Of a DNA stretch of 64,000 nucleotides, positions 17,543-25,381 are shown one piece after another. Position 1 is the first letter of the stretch; each line of letters begins with the position of its first letter. The notes under the pieces were generated by a model. The model searched no databases and had not been told where the DNA came from. It worked only from the letters and a program-made list of their open reading frames with translations. Origin of the DNA: Deltaproteobacteria bacterium (GTDB lineage Bacteria > Myxococcota_A > Polyangia > Polyangiales > JADJMO01). Location: the NCBI GenBank assembly GCA_025363655.1, contig JANYDK010000025.1:19439-83438 (forward strand). The letters run 5' to 3'. A program made the position numbers and the translations under genes.

Positions 17543-17935
17543 ATGAAACCGCACTTCGCGCCTTGTGAAGGTTGTGGACGACACATCCGCGTCTCCGAAG
17601 GAGCGTGCCCCTTCTGCGACGTCGCGACGTCCGCTGAATTCAGGGCGACGGCTCCGCCCACGCCGCTTCCTCGCGGTCTGAGCCGCGCGGCGATCTTTGC
17701 GATCGGCGCTGCGGCGACGGTCGCTGGCGTCGCTTGCAGCAGCTCGTCGGACACGACCTCCACGCCTGTCTATGGAGCGCCGGTGATGGACACCGGCACT
17801 GCCGAGACCACCGACACCGCAGCACCCAGCGACGGCGGCGTCGATGGCGACACGCTCGACACCGGCGGCTCGATGCCGCTCTACGGCGGACCGTTCGACA
17901 CCGGTTCGACTCCCGACACCAGCCATGGCGGCTGA
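17543..17935 (+). CDS. Zinc-ribbon small lipoprotein with Y-G-x-P repeats (paralogue 2)
   Basis: 130 residues, clearly paralogous to the preceding gene: it shares M-K-x-H-F-A-P-C-E-x-C-G-R-H-I-R-V-S-E-G and C-P-F-C at the N-terminus. A hydrophobic helix (about 47-63) ends in A-G-V-A-C. The tail carries TPVYGAPVMDTG and MPLYGGPFDTG and ends in H-G-G. Nine bases separate it from paralogue 1, with AGGAGG upstream of the ATG. The N-terminal half is far better conserved between the two than the tail, except for Y-G-x-P, which suits a recognition region plus a modified core. Function unknown. Confidence 0.8.
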   Translation: MKPHFAPCEGCGRHIRVSEGACPFCDVATSAEFRATAPPTPLPRGLSRAAIFAIGAAATVAGVACSSSSDTTSTPVYGAPVMDTGTAETTDTAAPSDGGVDGDTLDTGGSMPLYGGPFDTGSTPDTSHGG

Positions 17936-17997
17936 GCGCGGCTGAGCGCGTGGTCGATCGCGCCATGTCGCGCGCGTATCGCACCGGAACCTACCAC

Positions 17998-18058
17998 ACC
18001 TCCGCAGCCCTTCGGCGTGATCGCGTGGATCGTGATCGCTATGCTGAGCTGCGGAGGT
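17998..18058 (+). promoter_or_regulatory. Possible Shine-Dalgarno-masking hairpin
   Basis: ACCTCCGCAGC (17998-18008) is the exact complement of GCTGCGGAGGT (18048-18058), an 11-bp perfect stem with a 39-nt loop. The 3' arm contains the GGAGG that serves the ATG at 18064. If the transcript starts upstream of 17998 the ribosome site would be hidden. The loop holds two TGATCGC direct repeats. Whether it responds to temperature, a ligand or an RNA cannot be told. Confidence 0.45.
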
Positions 18059-18063
18059 TCTCC

Positions 18064-19200
18064 ATGTCGCGACGCACGTCGAGCTCGAGGGCTCTGGGCT
18101 GCATCCTCTTCGTGAGCGTCGCAGCATGCAGCAGCGGTAGCTCCAGCGGCGACGGCGCCGACGGCGGGGGCAGCAGCGACACCGGCAGCGCGCCTGCCGA
18201 CACCACGCCTCTGCCCGATCCCGCAGCCGGCCCCGCAGCGGGAAATCCCGATGGAAAGTGCGAGGTGCCGGCCGACGCGCAGCCCGAGGACGTCTCGGCG
18301 CCGCGCACCGTCGTCGGCACCGGCACGCCTACGAGTTGCACTGGCGATGCCTTCGTCGCCGCGGTCGCCAAGGGTGGCGTCATCACGTTCGACTGCGGTC
18401 CTGACCCAGTCACCATCACGCTCACGCAGACGGCGAAGATCGTGAACGACACCGGCCCCAAGATCGTCATCGACGGCGGCAACAAGGTGACGCTGAGCGG
18501 CGGCGGGAAGGTACGCATCCTCTACCAGAACACCTGCGACGAAAAACAGAAGTGGACCACGTCGCACTGCAACAACCAGGACACGCCGGCGTTGACGGTG
18601 CAGAACCTCACGTTCAGCGGCGGCAGCTCGAAGGGCGAGAAGGCGGACGGCGGCGGAGGCGGAGCGATCTTCGTTCGCGGCGGACGCTTCAAGGTCCTCA
18701 ACAGTCGCTTCTTCGACAACGTCTGCGACGACGCCGGGCCCGACGTCGGTGGCGCAGCGGTGCGCGTGCTCGATCAGTCGAACGGCGCGCCCGTCTACGT
18801 CGTGCACAGCACCTTCGGCGGCAAGCCCGGCTATGGCAACGTCTGCTCCAACGGCGGCGGGCTCAGCAGCATCGGCGTTTCGTACAGCGTCATCAACAGC
18901 CTCTTCACCGACAACCAGGCCATCGGTCACGGCGCCAACCCGGCCAAGTCGGGCACCACCGGCGGCGGCAGCGGCGGCGCGATCTACAACGACGGCAACA
19001 CGTTCACGCTCACGCTCTGCGGCGATCGTCTCGAGAACAACCATGCCAATGAAGGCGGCGGAGCAATCTTTTTCGTCAGCAACGATCGCTCGGGGAGCCT
19101 CGTCATCAAAGACTCGGTGCTCACCAACAACAAAGCGACGGCTTCGAAACCAAGGGATTTCCCGGGATTTTCGTGCAAGCGAAGGGGGATCCGACGGTGA
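18064..19200 (+). CDS. Beta-helix lipoprotein, frameshifted near the C-terminus
   Basis: 378 residues as read. A signal peptide with lipobox V-A-A-C and a Ser/Gly/Asp linker lead into a right-handed beta-helix-like domain of the pectate-lyase/polymorphic outer-membrane type, with repeated GGGAIFVRGG, GGGSGGAIYND and GGGAIFFVSND rungs. The last 18 residues as read are arginine-rich and out of character. The +1 frame from 19140 continues as G-F-E-T-K-G-F-P-G-I-F-V-Q and ends at TGA 19218-19220, the expected family ending. One G appears to be missing around 19138-19142. This is a recent mutation or a sequencing error; the intact gene would end at 19220. Confidence 0.75.
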   Translation: MSRRTSSSRALGCILFVSVAACSSGSSSGDGADGGGSSDTGSAPADTTPLPDPAAGPAAGNPDGKCEVPADAQPEDVSAPRTVVGTGTPTSCTGDAFVAAVAKGGVITFDCGPDPVTITLTQTAKIVNDTGPKIVIDGGNKVTLSGGGKVRILYQNTCDEKQKWTTSHCNNQDTPALTVQNLTFSGGSSKGEKADGGGGGAIFVRGGRFKVLNSRFFDNVCDDAGPDVGGAAVRVLDQSNGAPVYVVHSTFGGKPGYGNVCSNGGGLSSIGVSYSVINSLFTDNQAIGHGANPAKSGTTGGGSGGAIYNDGNTFTLTLCGDRLENNHANEGGGAIFFVSNDRSGSLVIKDSVLTNNKATASKPRDFPGFSCKRRGIRR

Positions 19201-19221
19201 CTGGCTCGACGTTGAAGTGAG

Positions 19222-19293
19222 GCTTCGGCGACCGAGCGGAGGAGATCGACCGAAGTGGCCAAAGTCGCGCAGCAATCTTTGGCGAAACGAGAA
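19222..19293 (+). repeat. 3'-end palindromic repeat, copy D (full length)
   Basis: Begins one base after the restored stop (19218-19220) of the frameshifted lipoprotein. Modules: GCTTCGGC (19222-19229) with GACCGAAGT (19248-19256), then GCCAAAG (19258-19264) with CTTTGGC (19277-19283). It separates two convergent genes. Confidence 0.8.
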
Positions 19294-19295
19294 GG

Positions 19296-20132
19296 TCACT
19301 CCCCGCGCCCAGCGATGAAGATGGCGCCGAAGAAGGCGAGCAAGATGAGCGCGGCGAGGGCGTAGGCGGTGCGCTGCAAGCGCGTCTTCGCCTTCGGCAC
19401 CTTGCGGCTCATGTAACGCACTTCGACCAAATCGCCGGCGGTGCTGAGGAGGGCGATGACCACGCCGGAGGCGGCGATGCGCGCGAGGATCGCTCGTTCG
19501 GGCTCGTTGGTGCCGACCCGCGCGGCCATCACGCCGATCACCGCGGCGATGGCGGCGCCGACCCACAGCGGCAAGAGAGCGAGGCGCGGTTGTTTTTGCC
19601 GTGGCGTCAGGCGCTGTTGCGGCTCTTCGCGGGCGAACTCGGCTTCGACCTCACGCATCGCCACGCGGGCGACGTCGTCACCGGCGCCGATGGTCGGACC
19701 TCGACCGCCGCGTGCGCCCTTCGGAGCGGCGACGGCGCGTGGACGCATGAGGACGACGCCGACAGCGGCCCAGGCGATGGCGCCGACGAAGATCTCGAGC
19801 GGCTCGGAGAGCGCGGTGGCCGATTCGCGCCCCAAAAACCAGGTCAGTGCGCAAGGGAAGACGAAGGCGGCGAGGATGACGGCGACGACGTGCCGTGAGC
19901 GACGTCCGATGGTGAGCGCGGCGAAGGCGACCCCAGCGAGGGCGCTGCTGGCGACGATGCGCGTCGGCCAAGTGCCGACGAGTCCGAAGGCGGCGGGACG
20001 CACCGTCGTCCACCAAGCGATGATCGCGCCGAGCACGAAGGGGGCGATGTCGCCGAGGACGTCACGGCCTTCGATCGCGGTCTCGCGCACGTCGGTGCCG
20101 TTGCCACGGACGCGCTCGAGGATTCCCGCCAC
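19296..20132 (-). CDS. Multi-pass membrane protein of unknown function
   Basis: 278 residues. Hydrophobic segments lie near 27-45, 55-75, 80-100 and 108-128, then a charged cytoplasmic loop (about 130-180, with G-A-R-G-G-R-G and E-E-P-Q-Q-R), then further helices near 183-203, 213-233 and 255-275. No family motif is recognised. It ends next to repeat copy D and starts 24 bp from the stop of the ttcA gene, so the two are probably cotranscribed. Confidence 0.7.
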   Translation of the reverse strand: MAGILERVRGNGTDVRETAIEGRDVLGDIAPFVLGAIIAWWTTVRPAAFGLVGTWPTRIVASSALAGVAFAALTIGRRSRHVVAVILAAFVFPCALTWFLGRESATALSEPLEIFVGAIAWAAVGVVLMRPRAVAAPKGARGGRGPTIGAGDDVARVAMREVEAEFAREEPQQRLTPRQKQPRLALLPLWVGAAIAAVIGVMAARVGTNEPERAILARIAASGVVIALLSTAGDLVEVRYMSRKVPKAKTRLQRTAYALAALILLAFFGAIFIAGRGE

Positions 20133-20156
20133 GAAGCGAGGTTATCACTTCATCGG

Positions 20157-21044
20157 TCAACGCGTGAGGCGCTCGAGCGGGATCGTCGGCGCGCCATTCG
20201 AGGCGCCTTCGGCAGCAGCGGCCGCGTCTTCGTCGATGGGCGCGCGCACGTGCGTGAGGCCGAGCCGCTTCCACAACCCGGCGTCGAGCAGATGCGTCGG
20301 ACGCACGTTGCGCAGGGCCGCCAACATCGAGGCCTTGGTCCCCGGGTTCTGCGCGTCCATCGAGTCGAGGAGCCGCTGCATCTGCTTGCGCTGCAGGTTC
20401 TCTTGCGAGCCGCAGAGATCGCAGGGGAGAATCGGAAAGCCCTGGAGCTCGGAAAAACGTGCGATTTGCGTCTCGGCGGCGAAGATGAGCGGACGGATGA
20501 CGATGTTCTTCCCGTCGTCCGAGAGCAGCTTCGGCGGCATGGCCTTGAGCTGACCGGCGAAGACGAGGTTCAGCATCAGCGTCGCCAGCGCGTCGTCGCG
20601 ATGATGGCCGAGCGCGATCTTGGTGCAGCCCATCTCTTGGGCCAACGTGTAGAGGATGCCGCGACGAAGACGGGAGCAGAGCGAGCAGTACGTCTTGCCT
20701 TCGGGGATCTTCTCTTTGACGATGCTGTAGGTGTCCTCGTGGACGATGCGGTGCTCGACACCTTCGCCCACGAGGTAATTGCGCAGCGTCTCGACGGGAT
20801 AGCCCGGGTGACCTTGATCGAGGTTGACCGCGATGAGCTCGACACGGATCGGCGCGCTCTTGGCGAAGCGGCGGAGCAAGTGCAGCATCGTGTAGCTGTC
20901 TTTGCCGCCGCTGATCGCGACCATCACCCGATCACCGTCCTCGAGGAGCTTGAAGTCGGCGACGGCGCGGCCGAGATCGCGCGCGAGGCGACGCTCGAGG
21001 TGATCGCGTTCTTCGGCCGGCGAGGCGGGGGACTGCCCGGACAT
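20157..21044 (-). CDS. ttcA: tRNA 2-thiocytidine biosynthesis protein TtcA
   Basis: 295 residues. PP-loop ATP pyrophosphatase motif SGGKDS near residue 47, then the TtcA-type Y-C-S-L-C near 125, GHHRDDALATLMLNL, and a second pair in P-C-D-L-C. TtcA thiolates cytidine 32 of certain tRNAs using an iron-sulfur cluster held by these cysteines. The length and motif order fit the family. The C-terminal 30 residues are a non-conserved Ala-rich tail. Cytoplasmic. Confidence 0.92.
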   Translation of the reverse strand: MSGQSPASPAEERDHLERRLARDLGRAVADFKLLEDGDRVMVAISGGKDSYTMLHLLRRFAKSAPIRVELIAVNLDQGHPGYPVETLRNYLVGEGVEHRIVHEDTYSIVKEKIPEGKTYCSLCSRLRRGILYTLAQEMGCTKIALGHHRDDALATLMLNLVFAGQLKAMPPKLLSDDGKNIVIRPLIFAAETQIARFSELQGFPILPCDLCGSQENLQRKQMQRLLDSMDAQNPGTKASMLAALRNVRPTHLLDAGLWKRLGLTHVRAPIDEDAAAAAEGASNGAPTIPLERLTR

Positions 21045-21106
21045 GAGGCCGCGAGGTGTAGCACCGAAGTCAGCGCGGGCGAGAGAGGGTCATTTCACAC
21101 GAGAAA

Positions 21107-21895
21107 TCATGGCAATTTCTCCAATGCGGCGAGCGTGGCGGCGCCGGCAGCGAGCGCCTCTCTGATCAGCTCGCGCTCGTAGTCGTCTGCGGCCGTCTTG
21201 GCGGCGACGCGAGTGACCCAGCGCTGCACGCTCGCCTCCGCCGACTTGTCCCCGAGCTGCCCGAGCACCTGCACGATGCGCGTCTCGAGGTGGATCGGCT
21301 GATCGCCGACGTCGAGGGTGGCGATGAGTGGCGCGGCCGCTTCCTTCGACTTCGTGTCACCGAGCGCATCGACGAGGATCGAGACGTTGCCACGCGCGTC
21401 GGGCGTCTTGCGCGCGTTCTCTTGCGAAAGCCAGCGCGCGAGGGTGGCGATCGCTCGCAAGCGATCGGCTTCGGGCGCGAGGGGCGCGAGCGTCGCGACG
21501 GCGGAGATGGCCGACGCGGCGACGTATCCGTTTTTGGTCAGATCGACGACCTCGAGCACCGGGAGTGCCGAAATGTCCTTGCGGGCAAGCGCAGATTCGA
21601 TCGCATCGCGATCCGCGCTCCACGCGCCGCCGAGCACCAGACCGGCTGCGGCATCGACGGGTGGCGGGGTGCTGGAGGGAATCGGAGGCATCGACGCCAT
21701 CGCCGCCACACTCGCGTCCGACGACGCGATCGACGTCGTCGATGGGACAGCCGTGACGAGCGCTGACGATGATGATGACGATGATGACGAGCCCGTCGAA
21801 CCGCGCTTGTCGGCCGTCGCGATGAGGAGGAGCAACATCGCGCCGATGGCGACGAACGCAGCCATCACCACCGCGCGCACCTGACGCGGCGTCAC
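21107..21895 (-). CDS. HEAT-like repeat protein with N-terminal membrane anchor
   Basis: 262 residues. One hydrophobic helix at about 10-27, then a Ser-rich linker that includes nine consecutive serines encoded by a GAT/GAC-rich stretch on the + strand (21766-21793). The rest (about 90-262) is alpha-helical with a repeat-like pattern such as APLIATLDVGD and VQVLGQLGDKSAEASVQRWV, typical of HEAT/PBS repeats. It probably presents a protein-binding scaffold outside the membrane. No partner can be named. Confidence 0.7.
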   Translation of the reverse strand: MTPRQVRAVVMAAFVAIGAMLLLLIATADKRGSTGSSSSSSSSSALVTAVPSTTSIASSDASVAAMASMPPIPSSTPPPVDAAAGLVLGGAWSADRDAIESALARKDISALPVLEVVDLTKNGYVAASAISAVATLAPLAPEADRLRAIATLARWLSQENARKTPDARGNVSILVDALGDTKSKEAAAPLIATLDVGDQPIHLETRIVQVLGQLGDKSAEASVQRWVTRVAAKTAADDYERELIREALAAGAATLAALEKLP

Positions 21896-21908
21896 CAGGC
21901 GCCTCGAA

Positions 21909-21983
21909 GCTTCGGCGACCGGCCGCAGCGAGATCGACCGAAGCGGCCAAAGCTGCGAGCCATCGTCCGCAAAATGAGAACCT
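21909..21983 (+). repeat. 3'-end palindromic repeat, copy E (diverged)
   Basis: First module intact: GCTTCGGC (21909-21916) and GACCGAAGC (21936-21944). Second module starts GCCAAAG (21946-21952) but its right arm is degraded. Ends directly before the stop codon (21984-21986) of the minus-strand endolysin-like gene. Confidence 0.75.
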
Positions 21984-22862
21984 TCAGCAACCGGCGAGCT
22001 TGCAGTACTCGGCGCGCACTTGCGACTGCGTCTTGCTCGGCTGTCCGTATCGACCGGGCGGGAGCGACGCCCACTCGTAGGAGATCTTGTCCATCAAGTT
22101 GGCGAGCTCGGTCGCGGTCATCGGCCTGTCGGCGGGGATGGTCGCCTTGCGCCAGCTGATGAGCGTCATCGCACCGGTCGTCTGGCTTTCGGGGCGGAAA
22201 TTGGGGAGCTTGAGGCCGTTCCACGTGGTGTCGAGGAACTGATAGCGACCCGCCGCGGTGGAGCAAAGCCCGCCGGAGCAGATGGTGGTGTTGGGATGTG
22301 CCTCGCAGTTGGTGATCGTGCGACCGGTGAAGAGCACGTTGTAGCCGTCTTCGCTGACGCCCTTGGTGCCCTCGCAGTACGCGATGGTGTCGAGGAGAGC
22401 TTTGCGAGGCGCCGAGACGACACCGACCGCGCGGACCGGGTTGCACGAATCGGTGGTTCCGCCGCCACCGCTGCCACCACTACCGCCGCTGCTCGTCTTG
22501 TCGAGGTAAACGCCGTACGACCAGCCGTTTCGGCCGTTGTGCGAGACGTTGTACCAGCCGTTCTTCGGCGTGCCGCTGACGACCGTGACGTGCGTGCCCT
22601 TCGCCAACACTTCGTAGATGGTCGCGCTCGTCGAGGGAGACGCGCGGAAGTTCACCCCGGTGTTGGTCGTGAGCGTCGTGCCCGGCGACACCGAGCCCAT
22701 CAGCGATTCGGTCTCGCGCACGTCGGTTCCGTCGTCGGGTTCCTGCGCGCCGGTCACGGTCTCGGTCGCGTCACCGCCGGTGGCCGCGCAACCGGCGAGC
22801 GCGAGGGTGGCGACGCTGGCAACGACCGCCAGCCGACGAAGCGAGCGAGCGAGATCGATCAT
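21984..22862 (-). CDS. SH3b plus lambda-endolysin-like muramidase lipoprotein
   Basis: 292 residues. Signal peptide with lipobox L-A-G-C; a bacterial SH3 domain at about 60-118 (V-N-F-R-A-S-P-S-T-S, N-G-W-Y-N-V, G-W-S-Y-G-V-Y-L); a Ser/Gly linker; then a catalytic domain. The catalytic domain matches the layout of phage lambda R transglycosylase (GH104): A-Y-C-E-G-T with the acidic residue, G-Y-N-V-L-F-T-G, S-T-A-A-G-R-Y-Q-F-L-D-T-T-W and E-W-A-S-L-P-P-G-R-Y-G-Q. It should cleave peptidoglycan glycan strands from the periplasmic face. The ATG at 22862 is chosen over the GTG at 22868 because GAAGGA is eight bases upstream. Confidence 0.85.
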   Translation of the reverse strand: MIDLARSLRRLAVVASVATLALAGCAATGGDATETVTGAQEPDDGTDVRETESLMGSVSPGTTLTTNTGVNFRASPSTSATIYEVLAKGTHVTVVSGTPKNGWYNVSHNGRNGWSYGVYLDKTSSGGSGGSGGGGTTDSCNPVRAVGVVSAPRKALLDTIAYCEGTKGVSEDGYNVLFTGRTITNCEAHPNTTICSGGLCSTAAGRYQFLDTTWNGLKLPNFRPESQTTGAMTLISWRKATIPADRPMTATELANLMDKISYEWASLPPGRYGQPSKTQSQVRAEYCKLAGC

Positions 22863-22998
22863 GAGCACGGTCCTTCACAAGACCCGTACCAACAAGGGCG
22901 ATTTGCGCATTTCTCGAGCGTTGCGCGGGTACGACATTGGCGCCTTCATGCGCGTCGCGTGCACGTGTTGATGACGGACGTCTCTTGCGCGTGACGGC

Positions 22999-24048
22999 TC
23001 ACAAGCCAAGGCGAACCCCCGCCGCCGCAAGGAGCTCGGGAGCAGGTGCGATGGCGTTCTCTCGCAACACGGCCGCCGCGAGCTTGATGTCGTGATCGTC
23101 GTCGCTGGCGATCGCCGCGGCGCGCACGGCCTCCGCGCTCGGCGCTCCATGCTCGCGCAAAGGCCACGAGCCTTCGCCGATGACGTGCCGCGAAGTCGGT
23201 TCGCCGTGCGTCGCATGCAACGCGGCTACTGCGTGGAAGACGGCGGCGAAGGCCTGCCGACGTGCGTCTCCCCCGAGCACCGGCCAGACGAGGCGAAGCG
23301 CACTCGTGGCGGTGATCGCGTGCAGATAGATGAAGCGCTGCGAAGGGGTCGCGAGAAAGAGTCGCGCCGCGGCCCGGGCGAGCGCGCTGATGGAGTCTTC
23401 GAGCGGCGCGGCGTCGAAATCGACCGATTCGATGGCGGCGACGAAGCCCACGACCTCGGCGATTTGATCGACGCGGTCGACGATCAGCGAGGCCTCGCGA
23501 CGTGCTTCGAGCGGAAGGAGCGGCACCTCGGCGAGCGCGCTCGTGACATCGAGGCCTCGCCTCGGACGAAGCCCCGGTGATCCTGGAAGAGCTTGAAAAC
23601 GTGCCCCCCACGACGCCAACCCGAACGCCAACTCCGCCCGACGCACGGGCGTGTCGTGGGCGGTGAGCGCGCGAATCGCGTGCGCCGTTCGCAACCAACC
23701 GTGGGCCGCGCCAGAGACGGCCGCGGGCAAGAGCTCGTCGAGCACGCGGGCGAGCGGACGACGCCAATCACCGCGCATGAAAACTGCCCGATAGTGATCG
23801 ACGAACGCGCGCGCCGAAGTCGGGTCACCGAGCGTTGGTGCACGATCGTCAGGTAAAGGAAGCGGGCGCAAGCGACGCTCGTAACGCGCCAAGAAGGGCT
23901 CGATGCGCGCTTCGCCGCCGAGCTCGAGGAGCGACTCGACGGCCATCGGACCGTGGTTCGAGAGCCCATCGGTCGAGCCGCTGGCATATTCGACGTCGGT
24001 GAGGTGGAGGCGGGCGAATGCGTTGTCGAGCGTGTCGAGTGTGTCCAT
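22999..24048 (-). CDS. Questin-oxidase-like protein
   Basis: 349 residues from the ATG at 24048. The N-terminal LSNHGPMAVESLLELGG and FLARYERRL match the questin oxidase (DUF4243) family, as do the later HGWLRTAHAIRAL and FIYLHAITATSALRL. The fungal enzyme catalyses a Baeyer-Villiger-type ring cleavage of an anthraquinone; bacterial members are uncharacterised. No neighbouring biosynthetic gene supports a specific pathway. A 71-codon upstream extension in frame is arginine-rich and rejected. Confidence 0.82.
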   Translation of the reverse strand: MDTLDTLDNAFARLHLTDVEYASGSTDGLSNHGPMAVESLLELGGEARIEPFLARYERRLRPLPLPDDRAPTLGDPTSARAFVDHYRAVFMRGDWRRPLARVLDELLPAAVSGAAHGWLRTAHAIRALTAHDTPVRRAELAFGLASWGARFQALPGSPGLRPRRGLDVTSALAEVPLLPLEARREASLIVDRVDQIAEVVGFVAAIESVDFDAAPLEDSISALARAAARLFLATPSQRFIYLHAITATSALRLVWPVLGGDARRQAFAAVFHAVAALHATHGEPTSRHVIGEGSWPLREHGAPSAEAVRAAAIASDDDHDIKLAAAVLRENAIAPAPELLAAAGVRLGL

Positions 24049-24212
24049 CGCAACTGGATGCCGGGAGGCGAGAAGAGCGCCGAGCGGCGTCGATAGATGA
24101 GCAGACTTCCGAACGATTGGCGCGTAGAGCGCATATCGCAGCGCAAGGCAGGGCGCAGATGCGTCTTGCGTGATGCTGTTGCGAGACCCATCGTGCTTGC
24201 TCGGAGGAAGTC

Positions 24213-25190
24213 GTGAGCCGGTCGAACATCTTCGGTCTCGTGCAGATCGCGCGATTCGCATGGTCTGCAGCGCTTTTCACGACGCTCGGGTGTCGCGGAG
24301 GCATCGTCGGCGATGCAGCCAAGGCCGACAGCGAGCCGAGTGATACGAGTGATACGAGCGATGCGAGCGATGCGAGTGATGCGAGCGATGCGAGCGTCGC
24401 GCCCGATACGGCAGGCGACACCACGAGCTCGCCGCCGGACACCATCGACTCCGCGGTCACGCCCGACAGCAAGAGCGCCGACAGCGCCGACAGCACCGAC
24501 AGCGATGCCGCCGCCGTGTGCGTCAAGGCGCACGGCGGGCCGATGGTGCACATCGAGGCTCCGGCGGGCTCGTACTGCATCGACGTGCGCGAGGTGACGA
24601 CCGAAGAGTTCAACGAGTTCATCATCGCGCCCGGCGCCCCCTACGACGCTCCGCCCTTCTGCGACAGCGCCAAGAGCGCGCGGCCCGTCCGCGTCGACGA
24701 CCCCGCGCAGCAGAAGCTCCCGATCGCCGGGCACGGAAACTTCTTCTGCTACGCGCACGCGTACTGCAAATGGGCCGGAAAACGGCTGTGCGGAACGATC
24801 GGCGGTGGCCGGGCGCCAGACGGCAACACCGACCCGAAGAGTGAGTGGTTCTTCGCGTGCGCCGATGGCACGTTCAACCACCGCTATCCGTACGGCGCGA
24901 CCTTCGACGGCACCAAGTGCAACACCTCGGCGAGCGATCGAGAAGTCCCCGCCACGCACGCAGGGTGTCACGGCGCCGACGCGCCCTACTCGTCGATCTT
25001 CGACATGTCGGGCAACGCGGCCGAGTTCGACGATTGGTACCTCGCGGGCGACGGAGCGACCGGCGGCACGGTCCGCGCCCGCGGGGGAAGCTGGCGCGCG
25101 GACGACGACGCGAGCTGCGAGGCGTACAAGTCGTTCGGTTCCGACAGCGAGTATCCGCCGGCCGGCTTTCGCTGCTGCGCCGATCTTTAA
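24213..25190 (+). CDS. FGE-sulfatase-fold lipoprotein (paralogue 1)
   Basis: 325 residues from a GTG at 24213 with GGAGGA upstream. Signal peptide with lipobox L-G-C and a long Asp/Ser/Thr linker that includes a 9-nt DNA repeat. The rest is a formylglycine-generating-enzyme fold: YCIDVREVTTEEFNEF, AYCKWAGKRLCG, SEWFFACADG, YPYGATFDG, FDMSGNAAEF and RARGGSW. Only one cysteine (D-A-S-C-E) follows RGGSW, where active FGE has two, so formylglycine synthesis is unlikely. Extra cysteine pairs suggest disulfides. Such lipoproteins are numerous in myxobacteria; role unknown. Confidence 0.85.
   Translation: MSRSNIFGLVQIARFAWSAALFTTLGCRGGIVGDAAKADSEPSDTSDTSDASDASDASDASVAPDTAGDTTSSPPDTIDSAVTPDSKSADSADSTDSDAAAVCVKAHGGPMVHIEAPAGSYCIDVREVTTEEFNEFIIAPGAPYDAPPFCDSAKSARPVRVDDPAQQKLPIAGHGNFFCYAHAYCKWAGKRLCGTIGGGRAPDGNTDPKSEWFFACADGTFNHRYPYGATFDGTKCNTSASDREVPATHAGCHGADAPYSSIFDMSGNAAEFDDWYLAGDGATGGTVRARGGSWRADDDASCEAYKSFGSDSEYPPAGFRCCADL
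24341..24394 (+). repeat. 9-nt tandem repeat in lipoprotein linker
   Basis: Six copies of YGATRCGAG in register encode alternating S-D-T and S-D-A tripeptides just after the lipobox of FGE paralogue 1. The period is a multiple of three. Confidence 0.78.
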
Positions 25191-25381
25191 TGGGCGTCTT
25201 CGCGCAGGTCTCGAGGTCGCGCAAGTCGCGCAAGTTGGTCGGTGGGCCGTAGCCCGTCGCTTGCGCATGACGTGCGACGATCTTCCCTTGCGCGCAGTCA
25301 CGTGCGCAGGACGCGGCGCAATTTCCAGCAGATTTCGTCGCCAGCGCCGCGGGCGGATCGGCACGTGCAACGGACGAATGC

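Noticed and set aside
17881..19566. 561-codon minus-strand ORF
   Set aside because: Antisense to the beta-helix lipoprotein and out of frame with the membrane protein; arginine-rich, no motif.
21766..21793. GAT/GAC-rich tract that looked like a microsatellite or binding site
   Set aside because: It is the reverse complement of nine serine codons in a linker; an ordinary low-complexity coding stretch.
24049..24261. 71-codon N-terminal extension of the questin-oxidase-like protein
   Set aside because: Basic, domainless, and it would occupy the only promoter space between two divergent genes.
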